Source of the DNA: Candidatus Bathyarchaeota archaeon | Lineage (GTDB): Archaea > Thermoproteota > Bathyarchaeia > Bathyarchaeales > Bathycorpusculaceae | Direction: 5' to 3' | Assembly (NCBI GenBank): GCA_937873375.1 | Contig: CALMWK010000086.1 | Location: 1-42,625 of the forward strand | DNA length: 42,625 bases | Part shown: piece by piece, positions 33,732 through 39,756 of the stretch | How the letters are laid out: the number at the start of each line of letters is the position of its first letter | How positions within the stretch are numbered: the first letter of the stretch is position 1 | Made by a program: the position numbers and the translations under genes | The notes under the pieces: generated by a model | The model's input: the letters and a program-made list of their open reading frames with translations, nothing else | What the model was told of the DNA's origin: nothing | Databases searched by the model: none

Positions 33732-33911
33732 ATGGGTTGGGGCAGTGCAGGAACTCCGCCGTGGGTGGACGAGGAAAAAATCGACGAAGAAAAGAAGAAA
33801 CGCGAAAACAAAGCAAAAGAAGCCGCAGTTAACGCTTTAGAGAAGGAAAATGACAAACTCAAAAAGCAAATAGCCGAACTAGAAAAAGAACTCAAAAAGC
33901 TAAAAAAGTAA
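33732..33911 (+). CDS. 59-residue coiled-coil small protein
   Basis: The product starts with MGWGSAGTPPWVDEEK and continues as a very charged helix ending EKENDKLKKQIAELEKEL followed by KKLKK, a textbook leucine/isoleucine heptad coiled coil. The Gly/Trp/Pro-rich head could be a docking peptide. The ATG has GAGGTGA about 9 bases upstream, and TTTTAAAATG near 33689-33698 is a suitable box A, so it has its own promoter. It is followed by a T-rich terminator. An antisense frame at 33623-33895 is a Ser/Phe-rich shadow. Function unknown; such peptides may dimerise or bind a larger partner. Confidence 0.7.
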   Translation: MGWGSAGTPPWVDEEKIDEEKKKRENKAKEAAVNALEKENDKLKKQIAELEKELKKLKK

Positions 33912-33923
33912 AGTAACCTCGAC

Positions 33924-33945
33924 TTTTTCCTTTTTACAGTTTTTT
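33924..33945 (+). terminator. T-rich terminator of the small coiled-coil gene
   Basis: Runs of T5, T5 and T6 separated by two and four bases follow the stop at 33911 by 12 bp. The tract overlaps the stop codon of the convergent acetyltransferase gene on the other strand. Confidence 0.55.
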
Positions 33946-34410
33946 GCTCATGACGTAGGCATCTTCGCCGTCGCTGTAGTACCCGCCAATCGTTCGCGTA
34001 ACCTCTAACCCCGACTTCTTGTACAAGTCAATGCCTGCGTTGTTGGTCACTCGGACTTCTAAGAAAATCTGCTTAGCCTTATACTGAACCATGCCTTCCA
34101 TGGCCGCCTTAATCAAAGCCGTCGCCACACCCTTACGCCTGCCTTTTGGCAGAACTGCAATGGAAACTACATGACCCTTACGCACCAAGCCGCCTAATCC
34201 TAAATTGGATAAACCCACTTCAATGCGGTTCATGATATAACCGACTATGTCGCCGTTCTCCTCTGCTACAATAAACGTCTCTGGAAAACGTTGATGTAAA
34301 TCCATAAAGAACATGTCAGTGTAGTTTTCAGGCAAGCAAACACGATTAATCTGCATTACCGCTTGCAAATCGTCAGGCATGAACTTTCGAAGCGTAAAGG
34401 TTTCCTGCAT
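33934..34410 (-). CDS. RimI/Ard1-like N-alpha-acetyltransferase
   Basis: The 158-residue GNAT protein has VVSIAVLPKGRRKGVATALI (about 82-101), which contains the acetyl-CoA-binding R-R-K-G-V-A loop, and LEVRVTNNAGIDLYKKSGL (about 118-136), the block typical of archaeal N-terminal acetyltransferases. It probably acetylates protein N-termini, as archaeal Ard1/NAT does; ribosomal S18 specificity as in bacterial RimI should not be assumed. It follows the LarA-like gene after 51 bp on the same strand and may be co-transcribed. Confidence 0.88.
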   Translation of the reverse strand: MQETFTLRKFMPDDLQAVMQINRVCLPENYTDMFFMDLHQRFPETFIVAEENGDIVGYIMNRIEVGLSNLGLGGLVRKGHVVSIAVLPKGRRKGVATALIKAAMEGMVQYKAKQIFLEVRVTNNAGIDLYKKSGLEVTRTIGGYYSDGEDAYVMSKKL

Positions 34411-34461
34411 TTTTTCGCCTTCCTAAATCTGAACTTCCAGACGGAACTTAAAGCTTACGTT

Positions 34462-35766
34462 TTAAATTAGTTCAACCGCTTGCGACGAATCTTCAACAGG
34501 GGCTTTAAACTCAGGCAAAGTGAAGTTGCCATACGGAATCGCCCAAACCCGCGCCGCTTTCCCTGCAATGTTAAACGCTTCATTTAAGGCGTCATTCACA
34601 GCGCGTGCAGTTTTCAATTTGAAGATGTTTGTCGCGTAATAGTCAGGCAGTGAAGAGACCAAGATAATTTTGTGGTTGCTCAGCGCCTTTAACAGATAAT
34701 ACGCTTTATGACCGCCAAGGACAAAGTTGCGCTTAATCTCACGCTCCACCGACTTCAAATCGCCAAACCGCATCATCCAATCATAAAACACTTGATTCCC
34801 ATGACCCTCAGGACACTCGGCAACCAAAACAACAACGCCGCCTCGCTTCACGGCTTCCAACGCGGCATCCAGCGCCTTATACGCCTGAAACAGGTTAATG
34901 TCCGCTGGAGAACCACCGCAACTGACAACCACAATGTCTGCCCTGCGGTCAACTGTTACACGGTACATCTCGTCAACCAGCTTAACAGCCTCCAAAAACG
35001 CCTGCTCCAAATCACCCGCAAAAGCTTTGACAACTTCACACTTGCTGTTGGTGACCACATTCAAAACAAAATCCGCTTTCGCCAGCTTCGCAGCCTCAAC
35101 CATGTCCTCATGCACAGGATTACCCGTCAACACGCCTGTTCTGGCGTCAGCATGCAACATCAAAGCATGGTTATGCTTAATTGTTTCCTCACCAGCCACA
35201 GCAGGCAGAACACTTTTGCGTCCTCCACTGTAACCAGCATAATAGTGAAAGCCTACGTCGCCAAGCAAAACCTTCACGTCTGCTTCAGCGAAAACGCGGT
35301 TCAAATAAATCTTGTTCCCATGATGCGTATTGCCAACATGTACAAGGTCCTGCGCTTTACAGTCATGGCTCACTGTTTTGACACGGTTAAACGCTTCTTC
35401 ACCGACAATTTTTACTGCCTCATCACGCGTAACCGCCCGATGGGTACCTGTTCCAAAAATAACCGTGACATTATCATCCTTCACACCCGCCATGTTCAAT
35501 TCATCAAGCACAGGCAAAAGCATCACGTCAGTTGGCGTACGCCGCGTAGCATCATTAACAACGATTGCTACTTTGCTTTCGGGTAGAGCAATTTCGCTCA
35601 GCCGCCTGTTACCAACGGGAATGGGCTCTTTGAGGGCGCGCTCAACTTCCGCTTTTGCGTCGGGGCAACTGGTTTGCTCTTTGGGTTCGATGGATCCGAG
35701 GAGGTTTCGGGCTTGAACCCTGACGCACACGTCAGTTTTTCCATAAGGGAGCCAAACGTCAACCAT
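34462..35766 (-). CDS. larA: LarA-family (DUF2088) nickel-pincer enzyme, lactate racemase-like
   Basis: The 434-residue protein retains the residues that hold the nickel-pincer cofactor and act in catalysis in Lactiplantibacillus LarA: R75, H109 (108 in that enzyme) in GTGTHRAVT, H174 in VGFHYYAGYSGGRK, K184 in the same loop and H200 in IKHNHAL. K184 binds the cofactor covalently. LarA homologues racemise lactate or other alpha-hydroxy acids, so the exact substrate is open. The cofactor makers LarB, LarC and LarE are not in the window. A box A TTTAAATTATAC (35781-35792) lies close upstream of the ATG. It is nickel-dependent, as is the nikR gene at 6070. Confidence 0.88.
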   Translation of the reverse strand: MVDVWLPYGKTDVCVRVQARNLLGSIEPKEQTSCPDAKAEVERALKEPIPVGNRRLSEIALPESKVAIVVNDATRRTPTDVMLLPVLDELNMAGVKDDNVTVIFGTGTHRAVTRDEAVKIVGEEAFNRVKTVSHDCKAQDLVHVGNTHHGNKIYLNRVFAEADVKVLLGDVGFHYYAGYSGGRKSVLPAVAGEETIKHNHALMLHADARTGVLTGNPVHEDMVEAAKLAKADFVLNVVTNSKCEVVKAFAGDLEQAFLEAVKLVDEMYRVTVDRRADIVVVSCGGSPADINLFQAYKALDAALEAVKRGGVVVLVAECPEGHGNQVFYDWMMRFGDLKSVEREIKRNFVLGGHKAYYLLKALSNHKIILVSSLPDYYATNIFKLKTARAVNDALNEAFNIAGKAARVWAIPYGNFTLPEFKAPVEDSSQAVELI

Positions 35767-35972
35767 TAAGCATCACGAGTATAATTTAAAGACACGTCTT
35801 AAGCATCTATTAAGCCTTATCACAAATCAGCCCAATCAATCATAGAAGAGTGTGTAAGACTTTCCGAGCAATACAGTTCTTGCAAAACCACTTGCCGGTC
35901 CAGATTAAGTTATTAACCGCGAAATCGACACTAAACACAAAACCACAAACCCACACACGGAGAAAACACGGT

Positions 35973-36755
35973 ATGCCTCAAGCCAAAATCGGTCTGTCCA
36001 TGCTCTATTGTCTTGGTGAACCCTTCGGCAAAATGGTCAAACGAGTAAGCAAAGTGCAAACCGACTACGTTGAAGTAGTGGATGACGGCTTACACACGTT
36101 AAACAAAAAACGCGTTGCCCAACTACGCGAAGCCGCAAAAACCACAGGCGCAAAATTCACGTTACACTCGCCCTTTGCGGATATAAACATCGCTTCACCC
36201 AGCAAACCAATGCTCCAAGCATCCCTAAAACGGCTCACACAATCAATCAGCTACGCAAGTGCGTTAGACGCTGAATTGTTGGTTCTTCATCCGGGAAGCA
36301 AAACAGGCATCAGCATGTTTTATCCCGGCGCTGATTGGAAACAAAACGTCAAAAGCATTCAAGTCCTGCATGCGACAGCGGAAGATTACGGCGTTAGGCT
36401 CGCCATCGAAAATCTGCCTGAAAAATACGGTTTCCTCATGAAAAGCGCAGAGGACTTCCAGCGTTTCTACAAAGAAACCAACCTGCCCATAGGCATCGTT
36501 CTAGATGTTGGGCACGCTAACTTGGAAAAACAAATAGAACCCTTCCTCACGGAAATCCCAGACAAACTGGTACATTTACACCTTAGCGACAACATGGGCG
36601 AAATCGACCAGCACCTTGGCATCGGCTACGGCGCAATAAACTGGCAACAATTCGCCGCAACTATAAAGAAAACGGGCTTCAAAGGCATCATAATGACCGA
36701 ATCCGTGGAACACGTAGAAGAAAGCGTCCAGAAGCTGCGGCAACTATTCGCCTAA
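35973..36755 (+). CDS. Xylose-isomerase-like TIM barrel / AP endonuclease family 2 protein
   Basis: The 260-residue protein is a (beta/alpha)8 barrel of the AP endonuclease IV/sugar isomerase superfamily: KFTLHSPFADINIASP, LLVLHPGSKTG, LAIENLPEKYGF, IGIVLDVGHANLE, LVHLHLSDNMGEIDQHLGIG and IIMTESVE supply His, Glu and Asp metal ligands in the canonical order. It could be a DNA-repair nuclease or a sugar-phosphate epimerase; sequence alone does not decide. The frame opens at 35850 but ATG 35973, after GGAG, starts the first barrel strand. Its last 12 bp overlap the convergent RNase Z gene. Confidence 0.85.
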   Translation: MPQAKIGLSMLYCLGEPFGKMVKRVSKVQTDYVEVVDDGLHTLNKKRVAQLREAAKTTGAKFTLHSPFADINIASPSKPMLQASLKRLTQSISYASALDAELLVLHPGSKTGISMFYPGADWKQNVKSIQVLHATAEDYGVRLAIENLPEKYGFLMKSAEDFQRFYKETNLPIGIVLDVGHANLEKQIEPFLTEIPDKLVHLHLSDNMGEIDQHLGIGYGAINWQQFAATIKKTGFKGIIMTESVEHVEESVQKLRQLFA

Positions 36756-37664
36756 AGGAAGTTCCAGTTCTAAGAAATCCTCGGCAACCTGCGTGTTCGC
36801 GAAGACTTTTTTTGCCTGACCCAAAAGAAGCTGTGGTTCGGAGTATCTGGCGCTTATGTGTGTGAGAACAAGACTCTTCGCTCCAGCGCTTTTTGCTTCT
36901 TCTGCCGCTTGACTTGGCGTAGAATGCCCATCTAACTCAGCTTTCTCAATCAACGCATCATCAAACGTGGCTTCGTGAATAACCAAATCAGCATCAGCCG
37001 CAAACTCCGCAAACGCTTTGAAGGGTCGTGTGTCGCCTGTGTAAACAATTTTGCGTCCCTTACGCTGTGGACCACTGACATCTTCGGGTTTCACGGTTTT
37101 GCCATCTTTCAACGTGAGTGTTTCTCCATGTTGCAGTTGGCTCCAAGCTTGCCCTTGACGAATGCCCAAAGCTTTGGCTTTCTCAGGGTGAAATTTTCCT
37201 GGTCGTGGCTTTTCCACAAAAGCATAAGCGAAACTTGTAACACCATGATTTGTGTGCTCTGCGGTTATTGTGTATTCTTCTTCGTTGCACACTAAACCCG
37301 CATTGGTTACCTCGTGGATTTCAACTGGGTAAGTTAAGCCGAACTGCAACGATTCTTGAAGACACGCCAAAAAATGCGCTGTTCCAACTGGACCGTAAAC
37401 TTCAACTGGTTTCTGCCTATCCATCAAAGCCATAGTCTGCAGTAGCCCAGGCAAACCCAGCACATGGTCGCCATGCATGTGGGTGAGGAAGATTTTGAGT
37501 TTTTTGTGAAACCCCGTTTTTGCCCGTATCATTTGTCGTTGTACTGCTTCGCCGCAGTCAAACATTAACTGCTCGTTTCCCCTCTGCAAAAGCACCGCTG
37601 GCAAACTGCGTTGCGCTGTTGGGATGGCTCCTGCTGTGCCTAGGAAGATTATGCGTATGCTCAT
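36744..37664 (-). CDS. rnz: Ribonuclease Z (tRNA 3'-processing endonuclease)
   Basis: The 306-residue metallo-beta-lactamase enzyme cuts the 3' trailer from pre-tRNAs. Diagnostic features are FLGTAGAIPTAQRSLPAVLL at the N-terminus, the zinc motif LTHMHGDHVLGLPGL, a flexible arm region around PRPGKFHPEKAKALGIRQG, YTGDTRPF, and the late HEATFDD and HSTPSQAAEEA/LTHISARY His blocks. Length matches tRNase Z short form. It is the last gene of the prs, trm-G10, rnz set, 9 bp after the trm-G10 stop. Confidence 0.95.
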   Translation of the reverse strand: MSIRIIFLGTAGAIPTAQRSLPAVLLQRGNEQLMFDCGEAVQRQMIRAKTGFHKKLKIFLTHMHGDHVLGLPGLLQTMALMDRQKPVEVYGPVGTAHFLACLQESLQFGLTYPVEIHEVTNAGLVCNEEEYTITAEHTNHGVTSFAYAFVEKPRPGKFHPEKAKALGIRQGQAWSQLQHGETLTLKDGKTVKPEDVSGPQRKGRKIVYTGDTRPFKAFAEFAADADLVIHEATFDDALIEKAELDGHSTPSQAAEEAKSAGAKSLVLTHISARYSEPQLLLGQAKKVFANTQVAEDFLELELPLGE

Positions 37665-37673
37665 GGTTTGGTT

Positions 37674-38711
37674 TTACTCCTTTTCGAACACGGCCACTTC
37701 CCGCGTTAACGTGCGATGCACGTAGGCGAAGTGGGATTCGATGTGGCGGTAGCCGAGTTTTTTGCCGACTTGTTTGATGCCTAATGTTTTGGGTGAAGCG
37801 ATACAAATCCGTTGCCCTTGACTTAGAAGTTCGTAGGCTGAGGTTAAAACGCCTTCAACGATGGCTTTGGTGTTGCTTTTGAGAGTCGTTGCGCTTCTGC
37901 CGTATGGCGGATCAGTCACCACGCAGTCCACTTTGGAGAAGGGCAGTTTTCGTGCGTCTGCGATGACTATGGCTTCTGCGGTTAAGCCGAAGTGTTTCAG
38001 GTTACGTTTAGCGCCATCTGCCATGCGTCTTTGCACGTCCATAGCGATTGCACGTGCGCCGATGAGTGTGGCTTCGATTGCGGTGCTGCCTGTGCCGCAG
38101 AAGGGGTCAAGAACGTAGGTGCCTTCGTGTGCGTGTGCGAGGTTGACCATGCAGCGTGCGAGTTTGGCGTTCATGGCTGATGGGTGGAAGAACGGTTTTT
38201 TTCGGGCTCGGCGTTCCACGAAGGGTTTTGGGATGATTTCGGCGAGTTTTAAGCCGAAGATGAATTTGTTATTGGTTAGGATGCCGTAGAAGGATTTGTC
38301 GGGTTTTCTGAGGTTGACCTTGGCGTGTGGGGTGTTTTGGAGTATGAGTTTGCCCATTAGGCGTTCGTGGTGCATGGTGGCTTCTTTGGTGGTGTATTCT
38401 TTGATGCGTCTTATGCGAACTTCGAAGGTTTCACCTTCAGCCAAAACTTCTTTGAAGTTGGTGTTGTTTGCGGTTTTTGTTATGGCTTCGTCTGTTGCGT
38501 CGCAAGTGAACAGTTCCAGTCCACAGATTCGCGTGTAGCCACTTCTACGGTAAACCTGCTTTATACTTTCGATGGCTGCTTCTAGGCGTACGGTTTGGTC
38601 CAGCTTCTCCGTTATGCTATAAGCAAATCCTTCGGCTTCCAGAATTGCCTTTAACTCAGAAAAGGAAAGAGACTCGTATTCTCCGCTTATGAGAAAGAAG
38701 AGTTTAGCCAC
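37674..38711 (-). CDS. trmG10: tRNA (guanine-10-N2) methyltransferase, Trm-G10 type
   Basis: The 345-residue enzyme has an N-terminal THUMP-type RNA-binding region (about 50-160) and a Rossmann methyltransferase domain. LDPFCGTGSTAIEATLIGAR binds S-adenosylmethionine and VTDPPYGRSATT is the N6/N2 amino-methylase catalytic motif. It methylates G10 of tRNA at N2, once or twice. Its start overlaps the prs stop by 8 bp and rnz follows 9 bp downstream, so the tRNA-processing genes are coupled to PRPP synthesis in one operon. Confidence 0.92.
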   Translation of the reverse strand: MAKLFFLISGEYESLSFSELKAILEAEGFAYSITEKLDQTVRLEAAIESIKQVYRRSGYTRICGLELFTCDATDEAITKTANNTNFKEVLAEGETFEVRIRRIKEYTTKEATMHHERLMGKLILQNTPHAKVNLRKPDKSFYGILTNNKFIFGLKLAEIIPKPFVERRARKKPFFHPSAMNAKLARCMVNLAHAHEGTYVLDPFCGTGSTAIEATLIGARAIAMDVQRRMADGAKRNLKHFGLTAEAIVIADARKLPFSKVDCVVTDPPYGRSATTLKSNTKAIVEGVLTSAYELLSQGQRICIASPKTLGIKQVGKKLGYRHIESHFAYVHRTLTREVAVFEKE

Positions 38712-39588
38712 TTGCTTGCGCCTTAAGTTCTTGGCTGATTAGGGGTGCCAGTGTGACTTTGCTGTTTTTGGTGGGTACGCTGTCTGTGGAGACGATTTCT
38801 TCAACACCAGCGTCGAGGATGCGTTTTTCTGCGTCGCCAATCAGCAGCCCATGTACGCATGCTGTGTAAACGTGTGTTGCGCCTTGTTCGCGCAGGATTT
38901 TTGCTGCGCCCACGATTGTGCCGCCTGTGCTGATGATGTCGTCCAATATAACGACGGTTTGGTCTTTGACGTTGAGGTGCTTGCCTGTCTGCGTGGTTTG
39001 CCCTGTGTAACGGTCACGGTACTTTTCTAAGTGTCCGCTTTCTCCGCCAAAAACCTGTTTGGCTTGGTCTGCGATGTACATGGCACCTTTGTCAGGTGAG
39101 AGAGCGAAGGCTTTTTTGCAGCCTTTCTGGACAAAGTATTGGGCTAAGAGTGGGATGGCGCTTAGGGTTTTTGTTGGAAACGGGAACTTGCTTAACGCGT
39201 CTTCAGCGTGCACGTTGACGGTGATTAGCTGGTCGATTCCTGATGCGTGTAACATGTTTGCGATGGCTTCGATGCTTATGGTTTCGCCTTGTAGGAAAAT
39301 TTTGTCTTGCCGTGCATAAGCAAGGTACGGCACAACAGCAGTCACTTTTTTTGCTCCGTTCCGTTTTGCAGCGTTCGCCAAGAACGCAAGCTGCATGAGG
39401 CGTGTGTCCTGCGGAGCACAAGTGGTCTGCACTATGGCGACGTGTTCACCTTGCACGTTGCCTTCCAATCGGACGTAGGATTCGCCGTCAGGAAAAATCC
39501 TCGAAGCGACATTAACTTTGTCGAAGCCAGTTAGCTGTGAGATTTTTTCGCCCAACTCTGTGGAAGCTGGACCGGGAATAATCTTCAT
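38704..39588 (-). CDS. prs: Ribose-phosphate pyrophosphokinase
   Basis: The 294-residue enzyme makes PRPP from ribose 5-phosphate and ATP for nucleotide, His and Trp synthesis. The divalent-metal loop VNVHAEDA, the flexible KEKYR-like loop region (LEKYRDRYTGQT) and the PRPP-binding VVILDDIISTGGTIVGAAKI are all intact. Length is that of archaeal type III PRPP synthases, shorter than bacterial. ATG 39588 has CAGAGGAAAAC upstream; GAGCTTAAAGC near 39627-39637 is a likely box A. Confidence 0.95.
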   Translation of the reverse strand: MKIIPGPASTELGEKISQLTGFDKVNVASRIFPDGESYVRLEGNVQGEHVAIVQTTCAPQDTRLMQLAFLANAAKRNGAKKVTAVVPYLAYARQDKIFLQGETISIEAIANMLHASGIDQLITVNVHAEDALSKFPFPTKTLSAIPLLAQYFVQKGCKKAFALSPDKGAMYIADQAKQVFGGESGHLEKYRDRYTGQTTQTGKHLNVKDQTVVILDDIISTGGTIVGAAKILREQGATHVYTACVHGLLIGDAEKRILDAGVEEIVSTDSVPTKNSKVTLAPLISQELKAQASG

Positions 39589-39691
39589 TTTGTTTTCCTC
39601 TGGGTGTGAACTGTTTGATTCTAAGCTTTAAGCTCTAAACCCATTTTAACTTATCCATGCAGTGCTGTGGAGACTGTTGCTGGGGCAAACT

Positions 39692-39718
39692 TATACCCCC
39701 TCTATTTATAGATTCAAC
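39692..39718 (+). promoter_or_regulatory. C-run/TATA element, copy 2
   Basis: TATA, five C, then TCTATTTATAG and ATTCAAC. It matches the element at 9357-9383 at 23 of 27 positions without gaps. Read rightward it would start a transcript near 39735 that runs antisense into the 3' end of the PAS kinase gene; read leftward, its nearly palindromic CTATTTATAG core could serve prs with a roughly 100-base leader. The distant GGGGGT at 39751-39756 can pair with ACCCCC at 39695-39700. Confidence 0.5.
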
Positions 39719-39756
39719 TAAAAATTCTCTGAAATTTGTGTCCGAGATAACGGGGG

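Noticed and set aside
34708-35586. Long frame of 292 codons opposite the LarA-like gene
   Set aside because: Composition is low in hydrophobic periodicity and no motif is present; larA has all its active-site residues on the other strand.
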